DNA from: Cyclospora cayetanensis
Taxonomy: Eukaryota > Apicomplexa > Conoidasida > Eucoccidiorida > Eimeriidae
Direction of reading: 5' to 3'
NCBI RefSeq assembly: GCF_002999335.1
Contig: NW_020312200.1
Span: forward strand, 1 to 45,525
DNA length: 45,525 nt
Shown here: positions 8,866-20,300 of the stretch, in pieces
Layout of the letters: each line of letters begins with the position of its first letter
Position numbering within the stretch: the stretch's first letter is position 1
Position numbers and translations under genes: made by a program
Notes under the pieces: model-generated
The model's input: the letters and a program-made list of their open reading frames with translations, nothing else
What the model was told of the DNA's origin: nothing
Database searches by the model: none

Positions 8866-11800
8866 CTAACAGTGCATGCAAGCGCACTCCGAGGAATAGC
8901 CACGCCCCTTCCCCGCCGTCACGGCTCTTCCCAGAGATGGCCAGTGGTATTCTTCAGCTCTGAAGCTCTTTTTTTGAGCTGCAGCTGCCTCTTTGGAGAA
9001 ATCAGCGCCAACACAAATTGCACATCCGCTGTCTGCTTGTGCAGGGGTGCCTTGCTCGACGAGAGACTGCCGCAGCAGCGCAGGCTTTTTTCCACTGCGA
9101 AATTCCCGCTTTCTCCCAGTCGCGACATCGCCTGCCGACACGGCTGCTGAGCTGTCAGAGGGAGTCGCGTCTTGACGCTTAGCAGCCAGCGTCGAGCTCC
9201 AGCGGCTGCAGCGTTGAGGCGCAAGCCGCGATTCAAGCCCTTCCTCCTGCTGCTGCTGTTGCTGCTGCTTTTGCTGCTGCTTTTGCTGCTGTTGCTTCAT
9301 GACGTGGATCGGCTTGCGTCTGTCTCTGTTTGCCCTTGAATTGGGTGTAACTCTTGTGGGTGCCGACATCCTCGGCGGGAAAGAGTTGCTCTCTGCAGCG
9401 GGAGGAGCAGAGACTGCTGCTGCTGCTGATGTTGTTGCTGCATCGCTTTCTTGCATTCCATCTGCTGCCTTTCTGCCTCGTCCTCTTTCGGGGCTGCTTT
9501 GCGGTGTTTCCGGAAGCGAAAGTCTCCCTGGTGCTGCAGAAAGAGGGGAGACTGCTGCCAGCCGAGCATTTCCTGCTGCTGCTGCTCCTGCTGCAGCTCC
9601 TGCTGCTGCCAGTGCTGAAGCTCCAGGAGGAGAAGCTGCCGCGTGGGCTGCTGCAAGATCTGCTGCTGCATGTCGTGATTTCGCGGAGAAAGCCTCACCA
9701 GGGAGAGCAGCGGCGTGTTGACTGCCGTCCCCTTCGTTGCCAGCCATAGACGCCTTCCTCCAGACATCTCCTGCTGCGCTGCAACACGCGGCAGGAGAAA
9801 CCGCCGCTCCAGCAGCAGCTGCTGCGAGATCTGCTGCTTCCTTAGCTGCTGCCTCCGCTGTAAAGAGACGCAAGTCAGTGCCTACGCGCAGTCCTAAGGA
9901 GACAGCCGCTGCTGCTGCTGCAACGTCGACCACAGCAGCAACCTTTTGAACGCGCATTTCAGCGTGATTGAAAGTGCTGTTCGCAGAAACTACTGGAGCA
10001 GCTATTGCTATTATAGCTGCTCCATTAACTGCTTCCTTAGCTGCTGCATCAGCTGCTGCATCAGCTGCTTCCTTAGCTGCTGCACCTGCTGCTGCATCAG
10101 CTGCTGCATCAGCTGCTGAATTAGCTGCTGCATCAGCTGCTTCCTTAGCTGCTGCATCAGCTGCTGCATCAGCTGCTGCATCAGCTGCTGAATTAGCTGC
10201 TTCCTTAGCTGCTGCATCTGCTGTCTGTGGAGAATGCGGAGTCTGTTCAAACAGTGAAGAACAGAGATTTTCATTTGCTTCGCTCGGATTGTTTTTTGGC
10301 GTGCGTTTCCAAGGGGCCCCTACCAGCAGCTGGTGCAGCCTTTGCAGCGGCTCCGACTGCACCTGTATGTGCAGCTGTTTCCCCTGCTTTTCTGGAGAGA
10401 AACAAGAGAGACGCCGCAATTCTGTCTGCTCTAGTCCGTCTGTCAGCTGCCGCTGTGGCTGCGGAGGCTGCTGAGGGGGGGGATGGAGCAGGTAGCTGAT
10501 GCCAGAGGCTTTTCGCAACTTGGAGTTTTGGAAGACGAAATTTTCGGGGGCGCTTCTTCGCGGCAGTTCCTGCGTGTTGCATGCATCTTGTTGCTCGTGC
10601 AGGGAGGAGGCTTGCTGCTCCAATTGGTTCGAGGCGTGTTTGTCAGTGGGGGAGACGGGCGGCTCTGTCGGAAGTGTTACGGGAGTTGTGAGCGCAACAA
10701 CCCCTCCTTTTTTGAAGCCTGGCGATGCAGTTGACGACTTCCTCGCTGTCGTGACAGCCGCTGCGCACTCTGCAGCGGCTGGCTCTGCAAATGCCTCTGC
10801 TTCTGCTGCTGCCTGTGCCGTCACTACACCCCTTGGTGTCTCTACAGCGGCTGGTGCTGCTGCAGCGTCGGCACCTTCCGGAGCTTCTTCTTTCGCGCGC
10901 GGCAGCCTCAGCTGCTCTTGCGTCTGGGGCTTTTTCTGCACTGCATGCAAGCTTTCGGGAGAAGCGCAATGTTTTCTTTGCTGCCTGAGCCGCTTTCGCT
11001 TGGACACGCCCACTGACGCAGCCGACGCACCAGCGGCATGCAGCCTGGAAACACACACCGCTCTTGAAGCAAAGGGGCTTTCTCCTTGCTGCTGCTGCTG
11101 CAGCGTTGTTTGAGGAGCATCTTTGGGAGGATTTCTTGCTGCCAGGGGGGGGAGGGGGGGAAATACTGTCTCTGGCACTGCTGCTGCACAGCGCACAGCG
11201 CCTCCAGCGTTCTGCAGTTTCAGAATTTGAGCCGAGGGTTGAGGGCAAATGTCTGCTGAAGGGCCTCCTGCTGCATCTCCCGTTGCTGCATCTCCCGTTG
11301 CTGCATCTCCGGTTGCTGCATCTCCGGTTGCTGCAGCAGCAGCAGTAGCAGCGGCAGCAGTAGCAGCAGCGGCAGCGGCAGCGGGTGCAAACTGGAGGAC
11401 GGAGAGGGAGGCGGAGAATGAGCGCCGAAGAGTTCGCACGGCGCTGCTCGCTGAACATGACAGAGCAGTCATCAGGATGCTGAGCATGCCTCGGCTGTAT
11501 GTGCTGCTGTCGGCAGTAGCAGCAGCAGGAGGATCTGCTGCTGAGATTGGAGCGCATGCGGAGCCTGGGGGTCCGTGGAGGGTGTTTCTGAATAGAGGTT
11601 CTCCGCCGCGTTTTGTGAGGTGTATGTACTGCTTGGGCGGCAGTTTCGGAGGGGACTGGCACTTGTCATGCCGACGGTGGAGCTTTCTGCCTGCAGCGCT
11701 CACTGGCGAGACAGCGGGGGATACGAAGGGTGACTCCTGCTGCAAGAGAGACAGGCACAGCGCAGAGTGTGGCCGTATCTGAGAGTGTTGCGAGGCGTTG

Positions 11801-11895
11801 TTGCTGCTGCCTGACGCGTGGGAGAGGCAGTTTGGAGGGAGAGACTCCCCAGAGTCGCCCGATGAGGCGGAGGAAGCGAACAGAGCGCCCGTCAA
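8866..11895 (-). CDS. ~1000-codon Ala/Gln/Ser-rich ORF, unidentified
   Basis: A continuous 1009-codon minus frame. Features from the N-terminus are: Ser-rich start; poly-Ala then four AATGD repeats; basic patch KRKRLRQQRKH; mixed Ala/Pro/Glu region; a long ADAAADAAAKEA repeat block of about 80 residues; further Ala-rich sequence; poly-Gln/Lys; and a more ordinary C-terminus with KKPALLRQSLVEQGTPAQADSGCAICVGADFSKE. No enzymatic domain is recognisable. The length of the frame is partly an artefact of triplet repeats, which lack stop codons, so internal introns cannot be excluded. The CAG/GCA sense orientation agrees with coding. It could belong to one gene together with the ORFs at 7.5-8.3 kb and 12.0-12.9 kb. 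Function unknown. Confidence 0.45.
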   Translation of the reverse strand: MTGALFASSASSGDSGESLPPNCLSHASGSSNNASQHSQIRPHSALCLSLLQQESPFVSPAVSPVSAAGRKLHRRHDKCQSPPKLPPKQYIHLTKRGGEPLFRNTLHGPPGSACAPISAADPPAAATADSSTYSRGMLSILMTALSCSASSAVRTLRRSFSASLSVLQFAPAAAAAAATAAAATAAAAATGDAATGDAATGDAATGDAAGGPSADICPQPSAQILKLQNAGGAVRCAAAVPETVFPPLPPLAARNPPKDAPQTTLQQQQQGESPFASRAVCVSRLHAAGASAASVGVSKRKRLRQQRKHCASPESLHAVQKKPQTQEQLRLPRAKEEAPEGADAAAAPAAVETPRGVVTAQAAAEAEAFAEPAAAECAAAVTTARKSSTASPGFKKGGVVALTTPVTLPTEPPVSPTDKHASNQLEQQASSLHEQQDACNTQELPRRSAPENFVFQNSKLRKASGISYLLHPPPQQPPQPQRQLTDGLEQTELRRLSCFSPEKQGKQLHIQVQSEPLQRLHQLLVGAPWKRTPKNNPSEANENLCSSLFEQTPHSPQTADAAAKEAANSAADAAADAAADAAAKEAADAAANSAADAAADAAAGAAAKEAADAAADAAAKEAVNGAAIIAIAAPVVSANSTFNHAEMRVQKVAAVVDVAAAAAAVSLGLRVGTDLRLFTAEAAAKEAADLAAAAAGAAVSPAACCSAAGDVWRKASMAGNEGDGSQHAAALPGEAFSAKSRHAAADLAAAHAAASPPGASALAAAGAAAGAAAAGNARLAAVSPLSAAPGRLSLPETPQSSPERGRGRKAADGMQESDAATTSAAAAVSAPPAAESNSFPPRMSAPTRVTPNSRANRDRRKPIHVMKQQQQKQQQKQQQQQQQEEGLESRLAPQRCSRWSSTLAAKRQDATPSDSSAAVSAGDVATGRKREFRSGKKPALLRQSLVEQGTPAQADSGCAICVGADFSKEAAAAQKKSFRAEEYHWPSLGRAVTAGKGRGYSSECACMHC
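10010..10220 (-). repeat. Ala-rich coding repeat (ADAAADAAAKEA)
   Basis: The plus strand is a chain of gctgctgcatcagctgc and cttccttagctgctgc words with a 12/15/24-bp higher-order periodicity. On minus it encodes alternating ADAAADAAA, KEA and NSA blocks inside the 8866-11895 frame. All length changes are in multiples of three. Confidence 0.85.
11268..11333 (-). repeat. 15-bp coding repeat (AATGD)x4
   Basis: Four copies of a 15-bp unit, gctgcatctccggtt or its one-base variant. On the minus strand it encodes Ala-Ala-Thr-Gly-Asp within the Ala-rich ORF, next to a pure Ala tract encoded by mixed GCA/GCT/GCC codons. Confidence 0.85.
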
Positions 11896-12361
11896 GCGAG
11901 GAAGAGTTTCTCACCGAGAGTCGAGCGAGCCGAGTGCAAGCCGAAGAGGCCTTCTTGCATGAGGAAACGACAGCTCGCCACAGACTGCGAGCTGTGCGGA
12001 AGAGACACCAGTGGAGGCGAAGGATGGGTTGCACCAGCTTGGAAGCAACGCTTAGGAGGAGTTTCGCAGAGAAGCCTTGACCACGGCGACTGAGCCGTCG
12101 CTGCAGCTCGCGCTGCTGTTGCTGCTGCTGATAGTGCTGCTGCAGATGGTGGTGATGCTGGTGATAAGGGTGATGCTGCTGCTGATAAGGGTGATGCTGC
12201 TGATAAGGGTGATGCTGCCGCTGCGGGAGCCGCTTAGGCGAGGGGGGGGGGCAGGGGACGAAAGAACGCGGTCGGACGCCAAGGGGAGCATCTTTGCCTG
12301 CAGCGACGGCGGAGCGCTCTCTGGGCACAAGCATTGTGAAACGTCGCAGCACTGGATACAC
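11896..12361 (-). CDS. Possible upstream exon with HHPYQQ repeats
   Basis: A minus frame running from 12361 to a stop at 11666 overlaps the start of the Ala-rich ORF in a different frame. Its part above 11895 encodes a Pro/Arg-rich start, then (HHPYQQ)n from the repeat at 12133-12222, poly-Gln, then a basic, Ser/Leu-rich segment. If real, it would join the Ala-rich ORF through a frame-changing intron near 11.8-12.0 kb. I do not recognise it, and the boundaries are guesses. Confidence 0.22.
12133..12222. repeat. 15/18-bp repeat, ctgctgataagggtgatg
   Basis: About five partly degenerate copies of ctgctgataagggtgatg and its shorter form. On minus it reads His-His-Pro-Tyr-Gln-Gln, on plus Ile-Arg-Val-Met-Leu-Leu. 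All copies keep the reading frame, which favours a coding role on the minus strand. Confidence 0.85.
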
Positions 12362-12378
12362 TGAAGAGGCAGAAAAAT

Positions 12379-12855
12379 CTAGCGGAAGGGTGGGCAGTGC
12401 ATTGCTCGAATTGCCCTTGGTGCTGCTGCCTGAGCGCTGGGAGGCGCAGACGAGGAGGCAGCAGCTTTGCGATGGCTAGACGCGCGGCGAAGTATAAAAC
12501 TGAAAGACGCCAGAAGAAGGCCTGCTTGATATGCACAGCCATGCACGAGCGAGCAACCCTGACATGGAAAGCCGCAACACGAAGTGACCCTTGCCGCCAG
12601 TACTGCTGCTGCTGAGCGAGAAGCCGAGGCGCTGCAGCAGGGAGAGGCTAACTGTTTGCAGTCAGGGCCTTTTGACACGACGGAACCGGTAAAGAGACTT
12701 AATTTTAAACCCTTGAAAAGTTTCCGGCTGTTGCCGTTGCTGTTCGCGCGGCTGCTGGGACTGTCGTCGCTGAGAGCGCTCCTACGCTGCCGATCTGCAC
12801 GCGGACCAGTCCACCGGTCCATAGAGAGTCTCTTGCTCCTTCGGCTGCTTCTCAT
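12379..12855 (-). CDS. Possible N-terminal exon, unidentified
   Basis: A 158-codon minus frame starting MRSSRRSKRLSMDRWTGPRA with a basic, Ser-rich N-terminal ~60 residues including KLFKGLKLSLFTGSV. The sequence after about residue 70 becomes Ala/Ser/Cys-rich and may be intron. It is the most upstream minus-strand candidate of the 4-13 kb low-complexity cluster and sits at the border of the repeat-poor island, so it may hold the start codon of that gene. No homology recognised. Confidence 0.25.
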   Translation of the reverse strand: MRSSRRSKRLSMDRWTGPRADRQRRSALSDDSPSSRANSNGNSRKLFKGLKLSLFTGSVVSKGPDCKQLASPCCSASASRSAAAVLAARVTSCCGFPCQGCSLVHGCAYQAGLLLASFSFILRRASSHRKAAASSSAPPSAQAAAPRAIRAMHCPPFR

Positions 12856-12879
12856 GCCGTTTGCGTTCGCTTGACAATC

Positions 12880-15800
12880 AAAAGCACCTGTGCGAAACGG
12901 CAGCTGGATTTTTCAAGGCAAAGCTCTCGAAACAGTCGGGGGGGCGCCGCGCTGGGTGCTGCAGTAGGCAGCAGCTGGTGACGGCTGCTGCCTACACGCT
13001 GGTGCTCATACCCTCTGCCCGTATTCCACCGCTTGTCCTTCCTGAAATCCTTGAAGTCTTCAAGCTTTAAACACACTTCTCTATTTGAGCGGTAATTTTG
13101 CCGTTATTACCCCCGCAATACACGCATTGCGCTCCAGACTCTAGGACCAGCGTCTCGTCGCGGGGGGAGTGACCTCCCCACGTATTCTTCGGGGGGTGTT
13201 AGTCGAAGGCAAACAACCCCCGATAAACGAGGGAGGGAAAAAAATAGCTGCTCGTGGCTATGCTACGGCTTTTTGCTTTGATTTGCTAGCAAGCTGCCAC
13301 ATTCCATCTGGAGCTTGCGTGGACTGAATGCAGCTCAACACAGGAGTACAGCTAGCCATAGGGCTCCTTCACTTATGCGCTTTTTATTTCAGTAGCTATG
13401 TCTAACAAAGCACTAGCAAAAAGCCATGCGCTTTGGCCACGCACATAGCTTACGTGCTGCGGGGAACCTTGAGCTCACTAAAACACGACGCAGTCTTGCA
13501 TGCGGATGCGCTAGATGGTATTGAGCGACTAGCTGCAGATGTTTGGACTGCTCTAGGAACGCAGCCATGCACACTCTAGCTGTCCTTCTCTGTTATTTGG
13601 GAGGTTCCGACAGGAGAGTATAGGGGAAGGCAGGCGATCACTCTAACTTTTTTGGGAAAGGTTGCATGCATTCAGGAGTTCGGGCTTGCCTCCAGAGAGC
13701 TTATGTAGAATGTTGCGATTGGTAGCAGCGCATCGTTCAACGCCGCCGTTCCCTGCTCATCTACTGGCTGTGGAGGCAATGAGCTGGCAGGTCTCCCTAG
13801 AACGATTGGCTATTCTTGAGCAAATTACTTAAAAATTCACTAATCCAATCCTTCAGCAGCAGGCTGTGTACAAATCTCTCTTGCAAATAAAGTTGATGGT
13901 CACAATACGCTTGTTGAGGCAGCTGAGGCCGGTACGGTCTGCAAGCTGATGCGAATCCAGTAGCTCCACAGCTTGTAGAGCGGCACGATTTTTCAGCCCA
14001 TATACTGCCTACAAACGTGTCAACGAGGGTGTGCAGACAAGAAAAGTATGAGAGCCATCAGGACGGCCATTTCCATATAAAGATTTCATCAGTGGGTTGA
14101 AGACGTACTTGGCATAATGCCCTGCAGGTGAACAGAAAGCAGTGTTCACTGTGGCATGTTTGTTGTAGGGGGAACAACTTCAGCTAGGGCATATTCATGT
14201 GGAAAGGTTATTTCTCTGTAGGCACTATTACAGTTCAGCCCTTCAAACAAGCCCTCCGTTATCGGGTGCTACCCAGAGCAGCCCAACACCAAGCTTATTG
14301 AGAGAACTGAGGACGCTGCGGCAAATAAATTTATCAAGAGATTGGTCTTCTGAGAATTACGGAAGTGTGGCTTGCAACGGTCATAACATGCATGAACAGC
14401 TGCTTTGCCAGTGTTTTTGTTCACGGGGCCGTGAAGTCATCCATCAAGTGGTCGTAACGTGGGGAGCGACTCAGCAACTGTAAAACCGCCGGCTGAGGCT
14501 TGCATGAATGATGAACTACTTAAGGCTTATTAGGGGGTAAGTGAGGGAACGTCATCGGTCTTTGGCTGAGAACAAAAGCCAACTGGTGATTAGAGGCATG
14601 TCGATTAAATATTCGTCGATCGGAGTAGCCTACAGCCTCTGCTAAGTAGAATTGCTACGGGGAATCCGCTGTCTTGTGCAGCCTCGAGAGTCCCCTATAA
14701 GAAGCCTTGCTTTTCCCGTGGATCATGGTTTCAAGAAAATCAAAGCTTCAAGCACGTGCAGAAGACCAGAGAAAGAAACGTGGGAAACCGACTGGGCTAG
14801 GAGGAAGCAGCTTATTGGAGTGCAAAGGAGGCGAGTCAGAGAAACGGGAATTCCACGCAGGCTGTGGCGCAGAGAAGGGAGCTACAGAAAGCAGAGCGCC
14901 ACGTAAGGACCAACCTCGGGCCAAACTTTACCTCCCAAACAACTCACACTGGTGGTCAAGAATTGTTACCGTAGTTAGTATGCAATCGCTCTCCCTTCGT
15001 CTTCTGCTAGCAGGAGGCCCACACACATCAGCGCTGCCACAAAAGAGTGAGCCCTCGCGCCGCTGCGGTCGTGCTGGATTGCTCCCTCGTTCGTTTTGGG
15101 GTAGTGTGTGACTCTTCAGTCCCATGCATTCCTCTTTAGCGGTAACCGCGCACGCACAACTATCTCAGTTGGTTTCTTTTGGCTTTTGCCTGCCTGGGGA
15201 GTGACCCTACGGCGGGAACTCCTCCTCCAGCCTCTGTGCAGCGGGCTCGCCAAACAGGCGAAGAACCAGCGGGGCCTGTGCTATCAAATGGGGAAAGATG
15301 TAGCAGGCGAAACTGCATTTACAAACTTCCCGCTGTACTAGTTCTATCGAGCCGCGGGTGCTTCAGCACGCAGTCCTTCCCCGAAGACTCGGGCCACGTA
15401 GTCAATTCTTGAGTAGTTTTGGCTACGTATTGCAATTCCAGGTACCTGCATTTGCGCTAGAGGGTTCGTGGAATTAACTGTAAATGCGCGGAGCAGCGCA
15501 GACTAGCAGTACCTTTGCGCCTTATGCAGGGAACTCTAGAGACCGCAATAAGGGGAGGTCGTCAGCTTCTTCGACGAGCACTCACTGGCGTCAAAGGAGG
15601 CGTGTGTTGTTCACATTGAGGTGTCCGACTGCAGAGGCCTTAGATGGAGTGTTGCAGCTGCCGGAGTTGGGAATGAGGTCGCATGCATCTCCCTGCCTTC
15701 CTGGTGGGCTAAGGCACGAAGCTCTGCCTCCTGCTGAGGGCTTTAGAGGGCGGTGGATTGCGAACTTCCTTCCGACTTGGAAGAAGTTTGTTTGTGCGCA

Positions 15801-17060
15801 GCCCATTCCACTTCTTCTCACTGTCCGCTTTTTGTTTGCGAGGGGCCCCTCGTAAAACTGTAGTGCAGCAACGGCTCGAAAGTCGGGAAAAAGTTACAGA
15901 GCGCAGGGAGTTCGGAGGGATTCAGGGGGCGCTATGAGCGCGCACTGACAAGGTGCTCTATACCTATTCGCGCTTGAATGTTGGATTTTCTAGACAGAAT
16001 GTGAGAGGAAATAAGAGGAAGATTTTACTGCTGTTTCTGGTCCTGTGAAGACACAAAGTGTATCTAGGGTCCGGGAAGCTACAGTGGCACACCTTCCGTT
16101 CGTGCGCTTCCCATTGAATACAACAATGGCAATAAATGCGGCAGCAAATGCTGAATTGCCTTGGCTTTCTTGTGAAGGGTTTGTGTTCGTGTGTGTGGGT
16201 GTGTGTCCAGGGTTCAGCTGCGGTTCTGTGCTTATCGCTCTGTCCGACAGTTGTGTGCGCAGCTTGCATTGTAACTCTGAAGCCGAAGTTCCGTAATACG
16301 GCATAAAAGCAACCGCATTTGTCACTATTAATCCTCTTTTGCTGGATCTGACAGGTAGATCTCAGGTAAGAAAACAGATGCCTTGGCGTCAACGCCGCCC
16401 ACCCTTCCGACGTGTTCTGAGCAGCCGCGCGCACAAAAACCACGTCAGAATACATGCGCAGGTGCGCTTGAGTTTGATGACAGCGTGCAAAACAGCAAAC
16501 ACATGCACATGATATCTGTTTAAAGTGCTCAAAGCAAGCAAAGAAACAAAAAACATACTGAGTTCTTGCTGTGCTGCCATCTGTCGCCGCTTTGGTTTTG
16601 GCGGTCGTAGGACCGGTTTCTCGGAAGCCAGTAGTTGCTTCTGCTGCTCCTGAGCAGAAAGAAGAAGAAATCGGCTAGGTTTTGTCATTAGTCGAGCATG
16701 ACAATGGAAATATACACACAAGAAAATGGAGAAGGAAGCGAAGACGCGACTTGGAAGGGGAGGGACGGCTAGCTGCCCCTACATACACGCTGCCATACCT
16801 GGTGCAAGGGTGCCTTGCGCGCCTCCCCGTCCACACTCCTTTCTTCTTCTGAGCATCTTCTTGTATCCGCTCCTGTAACAATGTGAAATTCAGAAATAAC
16901 AGCGAGCCACCATAGACAAGTGCTGCTGCTCGCCAGCGCCTGCCTGCCAGCGCCGCCCCCCCGCTCGGGGTGTTTTTCCCGATGCCGCTCCCCCTCCCTT
17001 CCCGCCGACCCTTGAACATTCTCTGTCTCGCTCGCGGGAGAGCAACTAAAACTCTGTAGA
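12880..17060. other. Repeat-poor island without a confident gene
   Basis: About 4 kb almost free of CAG triplets and microsatellites, in sharp contrast to both flanks. No long open frame encodes a recognisable domain. Short open frames occur at 14.65-15.11 and 15.48-15.86 kb on plus, and broken, protein-like minus frames between 13.8 and 14.5 kb. The SRP72 terminal exon and 3' UTR probably occupy the right end. The composition shift matches the repeat-poor segments described for Eimeria chromosomes. Confidence 0.6.
13870..14250 (-). pseudogene. Possible decayed coding relic (retroelement?)
   Basis: On minus, three adjacent protein-like stretches are separated by single stops or frameshifts: one ending PHEYALAEVVPPTTNMPQ, one containing KYVFNPLMKSLYGNGRPDGS, and one containing LKNRAALQAVELLDSHQL then ADRTGLSCLNKRIVTINF. 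The KSLYG and LLDS...GLS patterns loosely recall reverse transcriptase and aspartic-protease regions of LTR retroelements, but no diagnostic catalytic motif is intact. This is inference from composition and weak similarity only. Confidence 0.2.
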
Positions 17061-17312
17061 CAGCACCTATTCAATATCCGTGCTGCGGTGTATGACCGCA
17101 AGCCTTCGTTCGTACACCCGCTACGCCGTTGCCTTGTTTCGAGTCAGCAGCACGCCCCTCATGGCAAGAAGCCTCCCCTTCCAGGATGTCGCTACCCTCC
17201 CCCAACTCGATAAGAGCAGCGCGGGCAGACGAACATGTTTCCCCCCAAAAGCCTGCGCTACAGCAGCACCAGCACGTGCGACAGCAGCACCGCGTGGAGG
17301 GCGATATTATAC

Positions 17313-20300
17313 CGTTCATGTTTCGGCTTCCAGCGTTCGGGATCCGGAGGCAGCTGTGGCTTTGAAGGATCCCATCCTTTGGGGTATCGAATTTTTTTCT
17401 TTCTTTTGCGTCGTTCAGCGAGGTGGCTGCCAGCCCCCTCTTGAGCCGCCTCTCCTGGAGTAGCGAGCGGACAGCGACGCCCTCGCGTTGTGGGTGGAAG
17501 CCTCCGCATTTCAACTTCCTCTCCGTCTATGAGGTTCACGGATTGCGGCAGGTAGCGCATGAGCCGCTGCACGTTGACTTCTGCCTTGCTGAGATCTGTT
17601 CGCGTCAGCGCCTCCGTCAGCGAGAGAGTCGCCCGCAACTCCGCTGCGCCCACCGCTTCCCCGTGAGGCTGCTGCTGCAGACGCTGCAAAGCCGTCTCGC
17701 TCTGCGCTGCAGCTACTTCCCAACGAGAAAGGGAGGCTGCGAGAGCTGCCGCCGTCAGAGACAGTTCAACGTAGGCGGCAGTGCTCGCAGAACCCTGAGG
17801 CAGCGAAAAAACACCAACCCCACCCTCCCGCAGCAGCACAATGCAGCAGGGTAGTGGCTGCAAACGCCAGTCGCCGCACAGACGCCGCTTCACAACGGAG
17901 TCGCGTGGAATACACGACGTGCCAACGGCAAGAACCAAGATACACTCCCTCCTACGCATCGAGCCGCCGCAACCCCCAGCCAGTGCAGCAGCCGCAACAC
18001 TGCGCGAAACCTTTGCAGCGCAACAGCAATACTGGTAGCTGCAGCAAATGCACAGGGGGCTGCTCCGCGAAGAGCCGCGACAGCGCAGGAAGAAGAAGTC
18101 GCTGCAGCGGAAGCCGCGCACGAGGCTCTTAGCACCCACCACCCCACAGCAGCAGCGGTGGCTGCTGTGGAGGCACCATCACGAGAATCTAAGCCGTAGA
18201 GCAGCAGCAGCTTTGCAACGGGCAGATGCAGCAACAAGCGCAGCAGCAATGGCCGCTGCAGTCGCGGGAAGAAACGCCAAAAAAGCGACGCCGACAGCCG
18301 TTGGAGCAGCAACTCGAGCCGTCAGAACGGGCAGAGCCTTGTCGGGAGCTCGCGCTGCCGCAGCAGCAGCAACGGCTGCCTCCGATGTAGCAGCAGCAGC
18401 AACAGCAGCAACAGCAGCAACAGCGGCAGTCGGAGCAGCAACCGCCGCGTTTGTTGGATGGAGCGCCAGATCTCACGCGGCTGCGACAGCAGCAGCAGCA
18501 GCAGCAGCAGCAGCGCAAGCAGCAGCAAGCGGTGCAAAGGCAGCAGCACTTGCAGCGGCTGCGGCGTTTCGATCTAGACACCAGGCAGGCACTCGCCTCG
18601 CCAAACGGGGTGTAATCGCAGCTGCCACATGCGCTTCAGTCGCCTCCGCAACGCTTAATTTCATTCAAAATCTCTTCAGCAGCAGCAGGAGCAGCAAGAA
18701 CAACCCAACCCCTCACACAGCAGCAGATGCAGACACAGCACTGCTTTTTCTAGCGCATAGGCCATGACATTGGATGCAGCCGCATCAAACAGCGCACAAT
18801 GCAGCACAAAAATGGCACGATTTACCTGCGAATTCTCCAAGGCTCGGCGCTGGAGATCCAGGGATGCAAGGGCACCTTCGACGTCTCCTGCCTGTTGTTG
18901 AAGCTCTGAGGCAGCAGCAAGGAGAGCGAGATACCGCTTGTCGCTGCTCTGCTGCTGCGAGAGCTGCAGCAGTTGCTGCTGCAACTCTCGCAGCAACGAC
19001 AGAAAGCCGCTGCGATTTCCCTGCTGCAGCAGCAACGCAGCCAAAGCCACCTGCAGCTGCAGCCGCTGCGGTGCGTTTTCGGGAAGTTCAAGCGATGGGC
19101 TTGTCAGGAGGTCTCGCAGTGTCTCCTCAGCCTTGTGAAAGCGACACGCGCAGAGCTGAGGAGAAGACGCGCAATTTTGCAGAAGACTTCACAGAAATGC
19201 AGCGAGGTGAGACGGAGAATGCAAAAAACACGAGGCAGTAGGAGGCGGCACAGAACCGTATACGCCTCGCGGAGAGAAAAGCGTGGGGAGTGGACAGGGG
19301 TATCTTTTGAAAGCGTCTTTTCGCGGAGAGAGAGAGAAAGATGCAGCATTCGCCGAAATAAAGCGATGCAGCCGTAGCCTTATTGAGAACACACAAGGGC
19401 TGGGAGGGAGGCAGGAGAGAGGGAGAGATCTTCGTGTGTCAACTAAGTCATGTAAGGTCGAAGATGGCAACCTCGTATCCACGTGCCAAGAACGTAGGTC
19501 GCCCTCCCCTCCCGTGTGGGAAGGAAATTGTTTCCAACAGAAAGAAGCAACCCAAGAGAGCAACTCGGCAGAGCAGAAGAGAGTGCGAAGGCAGAATAAC
19601 AGACACGAAAGTGCATGCAGCCAGAGAGACACACAGCGACACGCTGGAAAGAGACTGCACGTACCCAGTGCCAGGATAGGCTGAAAAAGGGGTATATGCA
19701 CAAGATCCTTGAGCTACTAGGAGCACTTGAATGTAGGCAGCCATGACATACATATATACATACATATATATATATATATATATGGATCACCATTTGAGGA
19801 ATGTGTTACAGGGGTGATATTTTATTAGGGGGTAAAGAGAGGTCTTTTTGCGTTTGAAGGGCTTTAAAAAGAGGCATTTGCGGCGCATGCCATGTAGAGC
19901 GTCGGGGAGCAATCGCATACAGCATCTGGCTAGCTAGGCAGCCACGACTAGGAAAGAAAGCGTCTAGGGGAAGGCGCTGTGAGCGGAGGAGCAGCCGTCA
20001 AGCACAGGAGGGGGTGGGGAGAGGGAAAGTTTTGAGAGACAGATAGAGCTGTCGGAAGAAAGGAGAGCCGTTGCACGGGAGCCGCTACGAAAGGTCGAGA
20101 TAGAGAAACAGTGTCATATACACAGAAAGAGTCAGAGACAGGGAGAGTGCGAGAGACAGACAGAGAGACAGAAATGGGGGAGGAGGAGGGAGAATAGTGT
20201 ATAGACGGATGCTGCTTCTACTGCTGCACCCAGAGAGAGAGGCTGGTTGCAGCAGCAGCATCTTGAACCTTTTCAGCAGGTGTACTGACACTATAATGGC

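Noticed and set aside
14652..15111. Plus-strand ORF in the repeat-poor island
   Set aside because: Basic, Gly/Ser-rich composition, overlapping alternative frames, no domain, no splice or promoter support; likely a chance frame.
18048..18767. Plus-strand Ala-rich ORF (and Leu/Cys-rich minus ORFs)
   Set aside because: The SRP72 alignment shows that flanking residues on each side are contiguous, so this stretch is an intron full of CAG triplets.
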